The translations under genes were made by a program, and so were the position numbers. From Thermoplasmata archaeon (GTDB lineage Archaea; Thermoplasmatota; Thermoplasmata; Methanomassiliicoccales; Methanomethylophilaceae), in assembly GCA_015063135.1 (NCBI GenBank), contig SUTA01000001.1:106791-170790 (forward strand): 64,000 nucleotides of DNA, written 5' to 3'. Positions 54,727-63,682 of this stretch are shown piece after piece. The notes under the pieces are model-generated. The model saw only the letters and a list, made by a program, of their open reading frames with translations. It ran no database searches and was not told where the DNA came from. Positions within the stretch are counted from its first letter, which is position 1, and the number at the start of each line of letters is the position of its first letter.

Positions 54727-55289
54727 CCTTTCACCTTGAACATGTAGAACTCGGTCATGTTGTCGTCCCGGTCCTCGATGTCCTCGTATACCATGTTTAG
54801 CCCGAACATCTCCCCCGCGTTGCGCCTGCAGATTACCGCGGTGGTGTCCGGCAGCCTGCCCTCGGCCAGGTACTGCGCCGAGAGCGCCGTGTCCTCGGAT
54901 TCCTGGAGCTCCGCATCCGGGAAGAGCCTCTTGAGGCTCTGCCTGCATTGGAGGAGGGCCTGTATGTGCGAGGAGACGGCGGTGATCCTCTCCGGCTCCC
55001 CCTTGACGAAGACGCAATGATGGATCGGCACCCACTGGCTGGCCACGAACTTCATGTCCTTGCCCGCCAGGGCCCTCCGGGTCTCGATGACAGGCCCGGC
55101 CTCGATGTTCCTGAAAGCGACCACGCCGTAGTCGCACTCCCCGTCCTCGAGTGCATTGATGGTCCTCCTGGAATCCACCAGGGGGATGAGGACCGTGTCG
55201 GACCAGCCCATCATCACTGCGAAGCCCTTCGCGGCAGCCTCGGAATTGGATCCGGGGATGCCCATGTACCCTATGCGCACTGCGCCCAT
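54723..55289 (-). CDS. Prephenate dehydratase-like domain protein without ACT domain
   Basis: A 188-aa single-domain protein resembling the catalytic domain of prephenate dehydratase and type 2 binding proteins. It has VRIGYMGIPGSNSEAAAKGF at the N-terminus, CDYGVVAFRNIEAGPVIETR near residue 52 and a C-terminal DNMTEFYMFKV. The TRF motif needed for dehydratase catalysis is altered to TEF, and the regulatory ACT domain is absent. It may be a divergent enzyme or a ligand-binding relative. It ends in TGA overlapping the coiled-coil gene start. Confidence 0.55.
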   Translation of the reverse strand: MGAVRIGYMGIPGSNSEAAAKGFAVMMGWSDTVLIPLVDSRRTINALEDGECDYGVVAFRNIEAGPVIETRRALAGKDMKFVASQWVPIHHCVFVKGEPERITAVSSHIQALLQCRQSLKRLFPDAELQESEDTALSAQYLAEGRLPDTTAVICRRNAGEMFGLNMVYEDIEDRDDNMTEFYMFKVKG

Positions 55290-55376
55290 GCTACCACGGA
55301 AAGGGTTGGCGTATAATTATCTGATGCCCGTCTGCGTTATATCCAGACAAGGGGTACCCCCTCCAGAGGTGCCGAG

Positions 55377-55610
55377 ATGGACGAGAGCTACGGGAAATGC
55401 AGGACCTGCAGGCTGTGCATCCACAGGGATGAAGTCTGGGTATGCGCCGCCGAGGACCGCTCCACCCAGCCCGATTCCGGGTGCGGCAGGTGGAGGCCGG
55501 GATGCTGCGAGAACTGCCGGAGCTACTCGTCCGGGAGATGCGGCGATTCGGGTCTGGAGATGTACCCGATGGACGTCTGCGACAACTACGACCCGGCGGG
55601 CCCCCGCCGA
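55377..55610 (+). CDS. Small cysteine-rich protein, CGA-terminated
   Basis: A 77-aa protein with 12 cysteines in zinc-finger-like pairs (CRTCRLCIH, WVCAAED, GCCENCRSY, DVCDNYD). The C-terminal CxNYDP motif is common in small redox or zinc proteins. It ends at CGA 55608, directly adjacent to the convergent gene's CGA, giving a CGATCG junction. ATG 55377 was chosen as the ORF-track start. Metal binding is likely; its role is unknown. Confidence 0.6.
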
Positions 55611-56519
55611 TCGAGCGTCGGAGAGGCGCTCCTTCCTGTTGGCGACGCAGTTCTTGATGCTCGCCTTAGCCTGGGACTCGCCGCGGAGGACCTTGGCCGC
55701 CGACTCCGGGATCCCGTAGTAGACTATGTTGTCGCAGAGGGACGCGTTTGCGCGCATGGAGCCGCGGACCCTCAGGTACGAGGACTGCAGGGCGTCCATA
55801 ACGCCCCTGACGTCCTCCGACAGCGCGTAAATGTTCTTGGACACGAAGTCCTTGGAATTGATGAACCCGGATCCGGGGAGGTAGGCGTTGAAGGTGCCGT
55901 CCATGTAGTCCTGCTCCAGGTCGTCCAGGGCGTCCATGACGTAGACGGCCGACGTGAGCTCCTGGAACACCCTGTCCAGGTCGTCCGACCCGTGGTCGCC
56001 TGCCATGTCCCTGAGCGGCATGGCCAGATACCTCCCGAACTCCCTGCCGAGGGCCTTGGCGTCCCTGGTATCCGCCTCCTCCATCTCCACCAGCCTGCGG
56101 AAGCCCTCGCCGACCTTCTCGTCGTACTCGGGGTACTCCCTGACGGCCTTGCCGATCGCCTGTGCCAGAACCTCGGAAATCAGCTTGGACTTCCTCGACG
56201 GCTTGTCGTTCTCGTCGTCCGCCAGCTCCCATTTGGTGATGATCAGCGTGTACGCCGCCATTGCCCTTAGGATGTCGGAATCGGCCTTCGGCTTCTCGAA
56301 AACGCACAGCTTCCTGGTGGTGCCCTCGAAGTCCGTGACGTCCCCGGCTATCCCGTTGAGGAGGATCGCGTTGAACGTCATGTCGTAGTTGACCGTCAGC
56401 GTCCCCCTGAGCCCGTACCCGGCCTTCAGCTGGTGGCAGCCCTCGCAGTAATACCTGCGGTAGAGCAGGAAATCGGAGGGCGACAGCCTCCCGTACGAGG
56501 GCACGGTGTATCCGAGCAT
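55611..56519 (-). CDS. DUF5685-like protein, CGA-terminated
   Basis: A 302-aa protein of a family I associate with DUF5685, found near radical SAM and peptide loci in Firmicutes and archaea. It starts MLGYTVPSYGRLSPSDFLLY, has YYCEGCHQLKAGYG near residue 24, and a helical body with DALDDLEQDYMDGTFNAYL near 195, reminiscent of polyprenyl-synthase-like acidic motifs. The frame's CGA at 55611 follows ..KERLSDA. The standard code adds about 98 residues through the convergent gene. Lying divergently from a Cys-rich peptide and a radical SAM enzyme makes a shared pathway possible. Confidence 0.65.
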
Positions 56520-56611
56520 CGCATGGACGATGGACGGGGCCGTATAAAGGCATCTGCCCCGGCCGGTGATGATGCATCCAACTCCAGCCCACCAGTCTGG
56601 CTGGCGGGCGG

Positions 56612-56662
56612 ACTAATATTATTAAATATGGCGAAAGAGTACGGCAACTATCGATTCGATAG
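56612..56662 (+). promoter_or_regulatory. TATA box and leader palindrome of the Cys-rich peptide gene
   Basis: ATATTATTAAATAT (about 56615-56628) serves as TATA. The 5' leader carries CTATCGA-T-TCGATAG (56648-56662), a perfect 15-bp palindrome, followed by AGGTGAT as a possible ribosome-binding site. The palindrome could be an operator or RNA hairpin. Confidence 0.5.
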
Positions 56663-56673
56663 GTGATAATCCC

Positions 56674-56973
56674 ATGGCACACGAGACCGACAGCGTAGAC
56701 AAACTTACTTCCCTGTATCAGAGCCAGTCCCCCGCCGCGTTCATCGCGTTCTCTATGGAGGGCCTCCCCAAGGACAACCAGCATGCGGAGCGCTTCGACA
56801 AGGGCGACCACGAGGGATCCAGCAAGTGCGACTACTGCTGCTGCAACGACAGGGGATACTGCAACTCCTGGGGATGGCACGCGCTCATCATCGGCGGAGT
56901 CGTCTGCTGCTGCGCATGCTGCTGCTACGTCACCAACGGATTCAACGGCGTCTGGACCTACTGGCCCTTCTGA
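56674..56973 (+). CDS. Cysteine-rich small protein, candidate substrate of the adjacent radical SAM enzyme
   Basis: A 99-aa protein with a leader-like, Cys-free first half (AHETDSVDKLTSLYQSQSPA). The second half is packed with Cys, Gly and aromatic residues (SSKCDYCCCNDRGYCNSWGW, GGVVCCCACCCYVTNGFNGV) and ends WTYWPF. It ends in TGA 17-32 nt before a SPASM radical SAM gene. Leader plus Cys-rich core beside a SPASM enzyme is the layout of ribosomally made, post-translationally modified peptides. A membrane-inserted Cys-rich protein is the main alternative, because LIIGGVVCCCACCC is hydrophobic. Confidence 0.6.
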   Translation: MAHETDSVDKLTSLYQSQSPAAFIAFSMEGLPKDNQHAERFDKGDHEGSSKCDYCCCNDRGYCNSWGWHALIIGGVVCCCACCCYVTNGFNGVWTYWPF

Positions 56974-57005
56974 GCCGACACCGGGCCTGCATGGGGCCCG
57001 TCACC

Positions 57006-58139
57006 ATGAATCCCTACATCTCGGTGGTTGTCAAGCCCACCCTTTTCTGCAACACCAGCTGCGCGCACTGCTATCACACCCCTGAGGAGAGGGTCGAGGG
57101 CAGGATGTCCGCCGGGACCCTCGAGAACCTGACGCGCCTGGTCTCGGAGGAGTACGAGGCCGCATGGTTCATTTGGCACGGCGGCGAGCCGCTCACCCTG
57201 CCGATGCAGTTCTACAAGGACGCCATGGAGCTCCAGGAGAGGTACTTCGGGAAGAACACCTACCGCTGCGGCAACACCATCCAGACCAACGGCCTGCTGC
57301 TTAACAGGAGGCTGATGGCCTACTGCAGGGAGAAGCAGATCAACATAGGGGTGTCCTACGAGGGCCCCTACAACCCCATCCTGAGGGAGGGGGACGTGGA
57401 GGGCGCGCTGTCCAAGCTGTCCGCCAAGGACAACAAGTACTCCGTCTCCGCCACGATCTCCAGGGAGACGGCCTCCAAGCAGGCCGAGCTGTACAGGTAC
57501 TTCAGGGACAGGGGGACCAACGTCTCCTTCTCGCCGGTCATCCCCGCTGGATGCGCCAAGTGCAACGGCACCGTCCCGGACCCTGATGAGTACATCCGCG
57601 GCAGCATCGAGGCGTTCGACGAGTGGCTCCGCGACAGGGACTCCAAGGTCCCGCTGGTGCCCCACTACCTCTACGTCCTCAACTATCTCGGGGACCCGAC
57701 CCCGTCGGACTGCGCCCACACCTCCTGCCTCACCAAGTGGTTGTGCGTCAACCCCGACGGCACGATATACCCGTGCGCCAAGGCCTGCCCGCCGGAGTTC
57801 GCCATGGGCAACGTCAACGAGATCGGGCACCTTTCGGACGCCTTCAGGAGCGAGGGCTTCAGGAGGATCCTCCTGGGCTCGGTCCAGAGGAGGGAGAAGT
57901 GCGCCTCCTGCCCCGTCTACAGGTACTGCAACGGCGGGTGCAGCATGGACGCGTACCACGAGTGCGGGCTGGAGAACAACGGAGGCGACTCGTGCAGGAT
58001 CTTCAAGGAGGTCTTCGGTCACGTGTCCGCGGAGATCCAGAGGATCCTCGACGAGAAGCAGGACCTGGATTCGCTGAACCCCTTCGTGAAGGATGCCATC
58101 CTCGGGAAGCTGGTGAACCCGCGGACCGTCACCCTACGA
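57006..58139 (+). CDS. Radical SAM/SPASM maturase, CGA-terminated
   Basis: A 377-aa enzyme of the anaerobic sulfatase-maturase/peptide-maturase group. The radical SAM cluster motif is TLFCNTSCAHCYH near residue 13, GGEPLTLPMQFYKDAM near 60, and the C-terminal SPASM auxiliary clusters are CVNPDGTIYPC and CASCPVYRYCNGGC followed by distal Cys. ATG 57006 gives a normal N-terminus; ATG 56991 is possible. It ends at CGA 58137 after ..NPRTVTL, overlapping the convergent RidA gene by 11 nt. It probably modifies the Cys-rich peptide encoded just upstream. Confidence 0.85.
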
Positions 58140-58503
58140 TGCCGATGGCGTCGATCTCTATCATCACGCCCTTGGGGAGATGGGGGGACTCCACGCAGGT
58201 CCTCGCCGGGTAGGGCTCGGCGAAGAATCTCGCGTAGACCTCGTTCACCGCCGCGAACTGGGACATGTCCGATATGAACACCGTGACCTTCAGGGCCCTC
58301 CCGGTCCCGGATCCCGTGGCCTCCAGGACCGCGGAGAGGTTCTTCAGGGCCTGCTCGGCCTGTGCGGCCATGCCCTCCGGTACGCTCCCGGTGGCGGGAT
58401 CCACCGGTATCTGGCCGGAGACGTATACCAATCCATCGTGGACGACGGCCTGCGAATAGGGCCCGGCCGCCTTGGGCGCTTTATCTGTCGCTACTGCCTT
58501 CAT
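58129..58503 (-). CDS. ridA: RidA-family enamine/imine deaminase
   Basis: A 124-aa RidA (YjgF/YER057c/UK114) protein that hydrolyses reactive 2-aminoacrylate from PLP enzymes. It has [20 protein letters not shown] near residue 14 and the catalytic Arg in [20 protein letters not shown] near 100. Its ATG overlaps the TGA of metA (ATGA), so the two are an operon; threonine/methionine-type PLP chemistry gives it a logical role there. It ends in TGA. Confidence 0.92.
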   Translation of the reverse strand: MKAVATDKAPKAAGPYSQAVVHDGLVYVSGQIPVDPATGSVPEGMAAQAEQALKNLSAVLEATGSGTGRALKVTVFISDMSQFAAVNEVYARFFAEPYPARTCVESPHLPKGVMIEIDAIGIVG

Positions 58504-59426
58504 TGGATATCCTTCCCGATGTCTTCGATGTTATAAGGCGTCTTCTGGTAGACGTTGTAGTTGAGCCAGTTCGTGAAGAACATCGTCGCGTGGCACCTCC
58601 ACCTGACGATGGGGTCCTTGCGAGGGTCGTCGTCCTCGAAGTAGTTGTCGGGGACGTGGGGGTTCCTGCCGGCGTTCAGGTCCCTCTCGTACTCGTAGGC
58701 GAGGGTGCCCGCATCGTACTCGAAGTGCCCGGTGATGAAAACCTGGTTCCTCTCGTCGACGATTATCCCCGGGCCGGTGACGTCGCTCTCGGCGACTATG
58801 TGGAGGTGCGGGTTGGCGCATATGTCCTCGGCAAAGATCTCGGTGTGCCTGGACTGGGGCATGAAGAACCTGTCGTCGAAGCCCTTGAGGATGCCCTCGT
58901 TCCTGTCAAGCACGCGGTGCTCGAATATCCCGGAGAACTTGGATTCCAGGGGGTGCTTGTCGATGCCGTAGTGGTGGTAGAGGCCGGCCTGGGAGCCCCA
59001 GCAGATGTAGAGGGTGGAGCACACGTTGGTGAGTGTCCAATCCATGATCTCGCAGAGCTCGTCCCAGTAGTCCACGTCCTCGAATCCTATGTTCTCCACG
59101 GGGGCGCCGGTGATGATCATGCCGTCGAACTTCCTGTCCCTGACCTCGTCGAAGGTGCGATAGAACCTGCTGAGGTACTCTATCGGGGTGTTCTTGGACT
59201 CGTGGGTGGCCGCCTGAAGGAACGTGACGTCTGTCTGCAGGGGGCTGTTGCTCAGGCACCTGAGGATCTGGATCTCCGTCTCGACCTTGGTCGGCATGAG
59301 GTTCATGATGAGTATCTCCAGCGGACGGATGTCCTGCGTCTCGGCGCGGGTCTGACTCATCACGAAGATGTTCTCCGAGCTCAGAACGGAGTAGGCCGGG
59401 AGGTCATCGGGGATCTTGACTGGCAT
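58500..59426 (-). CDS. metA: Homoserine O-acyltransferase (MetA family)
   Basis: A 308-aa MetA that acylates L-homoserine for methionine synthesis. It has [17 protein letters not shown] near residue 37, the catalytic Cys in [16 protein letters not shown] near 142, and His/Glu in [21 protein letters not shown] near 230. Whether acetyl- or succinyl-CoA is used cannot be read with confidence, though archaeal and Firmicutes members are often acetyltransferases. TATA-like GAATATATAG lies upstream of ATG 59426. It ends in TGA, coupled to ridA. Confidence 0.93.
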   Translation of the reverse strand: MPVKIPDDLPAYSVLSSENIFVMSQTRAETQDIRPLEILIMNLMPTKVETEIQILRCLSNSPLQTDVTFLQAATHESKNTPIEYLSRFYRTFDEVRDRKFDGMIITGAPVENIGFEDVDYWDELCEIMDWTLTNVCSTLYICWGSQAGLYHHYGIDKHPLESKFSGIFEHRVLDRNEGILKGFDDRFFMPQSRHTEIFAEDICANPHLHIVAESDVTGPGIIVDERNQVFITGHFEYDAGTLAYEYERDLNAGRNPHVPDNYFEDDDPRKDPIVRWRCHATMFFTNWLNYNVYQKTPYNIEDIGKDIQ

Positions 59427-59544
59427 GTAAACACCTGTTAAGTGTGGCTATATATTCCTTTAATAAAAATATTGTTGAATATTATATTCATAAATGAATA
59501 ACGCTGAGGATACCCATATATACGCGCCAAACGGAAATATCGGC

Positions 59545-60933
59545 ATGGCGGAGTACTCCACGAAGGAGATGAGGATAGTGCTCCTCGCTTGCTGCACGTC
59601 CTGCTTCGTCGCGCCCCTCCTCAGCACCATGATGAACCTCTCCCTGGTGAACATCGGGGAGGAGTTCGACGTCGGGTCCCATGACCTGGCGTACGTCAAC
59701 ACCGCCTTCCTGCTGTCATCGGTCATCTTCATGGTGCCGATGTCCAAGCTGGGCGACATCGTGGGGAAGAAGAGGCTGTTCATCGCCAGCCTGGTAGGCA
59801 TGATCGCCACCTGCATACTGGCCTCCCTGTCCCCTACGTTCTGGTTCCTTATCGCCTGCAGGGCGGCCATGGCCGTCTGCTCCGCCGCGGTGATGTCCCT
59901 GGGCGTCTCCATGATAGCGGACGTCTACCCGCCTCAGATGCGCGGCGGGGCCATAGGGATACAGACCATGTGCGTGTACATCGGCCTGTCCCTGGGGCCC
60001 ACCCTCGGGGGGATACTGAACGATGCCATCGGATGGCACCACGTGTTCCTCGTGATCGTCCCGATCGCAGCATTGGCCGCGCTGGCGATGCTCATGTTCC
60101 CCGGGGAGATCAGGCCGGCGGAGGGGAGGAGGCTGGACACCGTCGGGTCGCTGTACTACGGCCTGGCGATGCTGCTCATCATGGGCGGCGTCATCAACCT
60201 CCCGGCCCTGTGGGCCTGGCCATCCATGGCGGTCGGCGCAGTGATGCTGTACCTCTTCGTGCGCAGACAGCTGACGGTGGAGGACAAGCTCCTGGACGTT
60301 ACGCTGTTCAAGAACAGGGTGTTCTCCGGCTCCTGCCTCGCCGCGTTCCTGGTCTACGCCTCGTCGTACTCCATATCGTTCTTCCTGGCCCTGTACCTCC
60401 AGAGCATAGGCGAGCTCTCGGCATCCGCCGCCGGCTCGCTGATGCTCATACAGCCGGCGGTGCAGGCCGTATTCACCCCCCTGTTCGGGAAGCTGTCGGA
60501 CAGGATGGAGGACAAGAGGATCCTCCCCACCTCCGGGGTGCTCCTGGTGACGGTGGGGCTGGTATCCATGTCCACCTACGGCCTGGAGATGAACCTGACG
60601 CAGATAGTCGCGACGATGCTGGTCGTCGGGTTCGGCTTCGCCATGTTCTCGGCGCCCAACGTGTCCATCGTGATGGGGTCCGTGCCCAAGGAGTCCACCG
60701 GGGAGGCGTCCGCCGTGCTGGGGGTGACGAGGCAGGGCGGGATGATGGTCAGCATGGGGCTGGCCATGATGGTCATAGCCCTGACCATGGGGTCCGCGGA
60801 CCATCTGGTCCCGGAGCGCTACCCGGAGTTCATCGAGGTCATCCGGATCACGTTCATCATGTGCGCCGGGTTCGGCGTCGTGTCGATGATGGCATCGATG
60901 CTCAGGAAGCCCGTCCGCAGGCATACTACCTGA
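59545..60933 (+). CDS. MFS multidrug efflux transporter (DHA2-like)
   Basis: A 462-aa major facilitator with about 14 predicted helices. The motif-A-like loop MSKLGDIVGKKRLFIASLVG is near residue 60, a C-motif-like GLSLGPTLGGILND near 147 and GKLSDRMEDKRILPTSG near 313. ATG 59545 is preferred because TATA-like CATATATAC lies about 25 nt upstream; the ORF track starts 17 codons earlier across that box. It ends in TGA after ..RKPVRRHTT. Proton-driven export of drugs or metabolites is likely. Confidence 0.85.
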   Translation: MAEYSTKEMRIVLLACCTSCFVAPLLSTMMNLSLVNIGEEFDVGSHDLAYVNTAFLLSSVIFMVPMSKLGDIVGKKRLFIASLVGMIATCILASLSPTFWFLIACRAAMAVCSAAVMSLGVSMIADVYPPQMRGGAIGIQTMCVYIGLSLGPTLGGILNDAIGWHHVFLVIVPIAALAALAMLMFPGEIRPAEGRRLDTVGSLYYGLAMLLIMGGVINLPALWAWPSMAVGAVMLYLFVRRQLTVEDKLLDVTLFKNRVFSGSCLAAFLVYASSYSISFFLALYLQSIGELSASAAGSLMLIQPAVQAVFTPLFGKLSDRMEDKRILPTSGVLLVTVGLVSMSTYGLEMNLTQIVATMLVVGFGFAMFSAPNVSIVMGSVPKESTGEASAVLGVTRQGGMMVSMGLAMMVIALTMGSADHLVPERYPEFIEVIRITFIMCAGFGVVSMMASMLRKPVRRHTT

Positions 60934-60935
60934 TT

Positions 60936-61046
60936 TTAAGTTGACCTTAACCGAAATTAGGCAACCCGATAGCCAGAATCTGCGTCTCACCTATGTTTGT
61001 TTAAGGAAAACTAAACATCCAACAACCAAAACATACCCTTTATATC
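60936..61046 (+). promoter_or_regulatory. Regulatory region of the CDF transporter gene
   Basis: TTAAG-TTGAC-CTTAA (60936-60950) and GTTTAA-GGAAAA-CTAAAC (60999-61016) precede the TATA element TTTATATC (61039-61046). The second repeat fits the feo operator pattern TTTAG-N6-CTAAA with one mismatch, suggesting shared metal-responsive control of uptake and efflux. Confidence 0.58.
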
Positions 61047-61069
61047 GCAGCAATCGGATGCGAAACAGC

Positions 61070-62101
61070 ATGCAGAAGGTCACCTGCGAGACGTTCTCGC
61101 TGCAGAAGAAGATCGCGATCCTCGCGGTCTTCCTGTTCTCCGTCAAGGTAGTGGCCTATCTCATCACCCATTCCACGGCGATCCTCGCGGACGTGATGGA
61201 GACCACCGTGAACGTCGCCGCCGCATTCATCGGGCTGGCGGCGATATACATATCCCTCCAGCCCGCGGATGCCAGCCACCCGTTCGGGCACGGCAAGGTG
61301 GAGCTGGTCTCCGCGATGGTCGAGGGAGCGATGATCACCATCGCCGGGGTCATCATGATAGTGGAGTCCCTGGACGCCATCCTTCACCCCCACGACATCA
61401 CAGACCTCGGGATCGGAATAGTGCTGATAATCGCGGCCGGCGTCGCCAACTTCATCGTCGGCAGGATGGCCATAAGGAAGGGCGAGAGGAGCATGTCCCC
61501 CGCCCTGGTCGCCAGCGGGAAGCACCTGGTGTCCGACACCTACGTGGCCATCGGCGTGGTAGGCGGGCTGTGCGCCGTGCTCGCCATGTCGGAGCTAGGA
61601 TACGACGCGTACTGGCTGGACGCGGGGATCGCCCTGGTGTTCAGCCTGGTCATAGTGGTCACCGGGATCAGGGTGGTCAAGGAGTCCATCGACGACATCA
61701 TGGACAAGTCGGATTTCGACCTGCTGCAGCAGATCACCGACACCCTCAACGAGCACCGCGACGAGCATTGGATCGACATCTACGGCATGAGGCTCATGAA
61801 GCACGGCAGCAGGATCTACGCGGACTTCCGCGTGGTCCTCCCCAAGGACATGACGGTGGACGACGTCGCCAGGGAGGAGAGGGAGCTCCAGGAGGCCATC
61901 ACCTGCAGGATGGGGGACGTGGAGATATCCATGACCCCGGTGCCCTGCGACGACGGTGTCTGCTGGGAGTGCGGCACTGAATGCACCGGGCGCCACGAGG
62001 GGTTCCTGGGCCTGCGCGAGTGGACCGTCGAGTCGGTCACGTCGGAGACGTCCACGTTCCTGCAGTGGGGCAGGGAGCCCAAGCCGATCGTCCCCGAGCG
62101 A
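61070..62101 (+). CDS. Cation diffusion facilitator (FieF/CzcD-type), CGA-terminated
   Basis: A 343-aa divalent-metal/H+ antiporter with six membrane helices. The metal-site pattern HSTAILADVMETTVN is near residue 28, DASHPFGHGKVELVSAMVEG near 65, SGKHLVSDTYVAIG (HxxxD) near 147, and a C-terminal cytoplasmic domain with a Cys/His-rich tail (CDDGVCWECGTECTGRH) follows. ATG 61070 is required under the CGA-stop reading, because the earlier ATG 61058 is followed at once by CGA; it also has the right TATA distance. It ends at CGA 62099. Probable iron or zinc efflux. Confidence 0.85.
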
Positions 62102-62354
62102 AGCCCTCCACCGGAAACCGGGGTATGCGCCTGAGCCCCGGATTTTTATACTCGCCGTCGACTGGCGTACATTCGCCCGGACCATGATTTCCCATGGAAC
62201 GCATCCATGGCACCGAAATATCTCCTCTGGACCTTCGGATCGCTCGTTTTCGTCGTTGCTCACTGCCGTTACCGCCCGATTTGGGCAGCCAAGAGCCGCA
62301 TTCTGTGACCGCACGGTGCCCATTTCATATACTCGGCCATGACGTGGGCTCCCG

Positions 62355-63263
62355 ATGACCAATCGCATCGCTAATGAGAACCGCAGGGACAACTCGGCGA
62401 AGAAGATATTCAGCTACAGGTCGGTGGTGGCCATGATGTTCCGCGGGACCGTCCCCGGCTTCGAGGACACGGACATGGAGGTGGCCGAATCCTACTTCGG
62501 CCCGGAGACGGTGCTCAAGGGCATAGGGGAAGTGGACCCCAAGACAGGACTGAGGTACGACCTGATCTTCGAGGCCAAGATTCCCGACAGGGAGAAGCCG
62601 ATCCGGATATGGATAAACATCGAGCCTCAGAACGATTCCCGCATGATGGAGCGCCTGATGTGCAGGATGGAGTACTACTCCGCCAACCTGCTCGTGATGC
62701 AGAAGGGGCGGACCTTCGAGAGCGACAACTATTATGATATGGCGGACACCTATTCGATATGGGTCTTAATGGATCCGCCGAAACGGATGCGCAACAAGAT
62801 CCGCCACATCGGATTGTCCGAGAGGGCAGTGCACGGGGATGCCGATCCGCCCCTGCCGTTCAGGGGCATCCAGAACATAGTGGTGATCGGCATCGGCGAT
62901 CCCGAGGATGACGGCGTCCCTGTGATGCTGAAGATGCTGGACTGGATGATGTGCGAAGGATACAGCAGAGACGAACGCAGGAAAGGGCTCATGGGGCTGG
63001 GACTGACGGTGACCAAGGACATGGAAGACAATATCCTGAGGATGAACAGCATCGACGAGGACAGGGACCGCAGAATGAGGGATGCTGGCAGGGAAGAGGG
63101 TAGAGCGGAAGAAAGGAAAATCTTGATGCCCGTTCTAGCGAGTACAGTTCGCGCCTTTATGGAGGACAACGGTTTGAGCGTGGAAGAGGCCGTTGTTCGG
63201 GCGAGAATCCCCGAAGATATCCGTGATGATATCATCTCAGCACTCAGCCAATCAAGTAATCGA
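62355..63263 (+). CDS. Rpn-family recombination-promoting nuclease / PD-(D/E)XK transposase-like protein, CGA-terminated
   Basis: A 302-aa protein of the Rpn/PDDEXK_2 type. The catalytic segment LRYDLIFEAKIPDREKPIRIWINIEPQND gives the D..ExK pattern near residues 70-95, followed by MMERLMCRMEYYSANLL. The C-terminus has a charged helix (MNSIDEDRDRRMRDAGREEG) and ends ..RDDIISALSQSSN. The next codon is CGA (63261), after which the C-terminal helix-plus-tail module is repeated. Rpn proteins are mobile, fast-evolving nucleases. TATA-like TTCATATACTC lies upstream of ATG 62355. Confidence 0.78.
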
Positions 63264-63284
63264 AACAAATGGACGGTCGCGGAC

Positions 63285-63563
63285 ATGGCAGGCTATAATC
63301 TGAGGATGAACAGCATCGACGAGGACAGGGACCGTAGGATGAGGGACGAGGGCAGAGAAGAAGGCAGAGCCCTGGGTAGAGAAGAAGGCAGAGCCCTGGG
63401 TAGAGCCGAGGCCAAGGCAGAAATGAGATCTGTTCTGGTGTCCGTCCTAACCAATGTAGCGCGCGCCCTCATGGAGGACCATGGCTGGACCGTTGAAGAA
63501 GCTCTCGCCAGATTGAATGTGCCCGACTATGTCCGCGATGACGTCATCTCGGCCCTCGGCTGA
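63285..63563 (+). pseudogene. Duplicated C-terminal fragment of an Rpn-family gene
   Basis: Residues read here (NLRMNSIDEDRDRRMRDEGR.., VARALMEDHGWTVEEALARLN, VPDYVRDDVISALG-TGA) repeat the last ~90 residues of the preceding gene, with an extra ALGREEGRALGRAEAK expansion. Under the CGA-stop reading this is a separate remnant, probably the tail of a second Rpn copy lost by recombination. Under the standard code it would be a tandem C-terminal extension of one 402-aa protein. Confidence 0.5.
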
Positions 63564-63682
63564 TTCCACCCAATCGTTTTGATGATCGGATAGCCCCAGG
63601 CCCAGGCATGGACGGTGGCATCCAGTGCTTCCCGGCCCTGGGCCGAGCCATATGTTTTTACGCTGCCCGACCATGTCGCGGC

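Noticed and set aside
62135-62354. Possible small RNA or remnant gene between the CDF and Rpn genes
   Set aside because: A TATA-like TTTTTATACT occurs near 62138, but the following ~180 bases show no open frame with normal codon use and no convincing structure.
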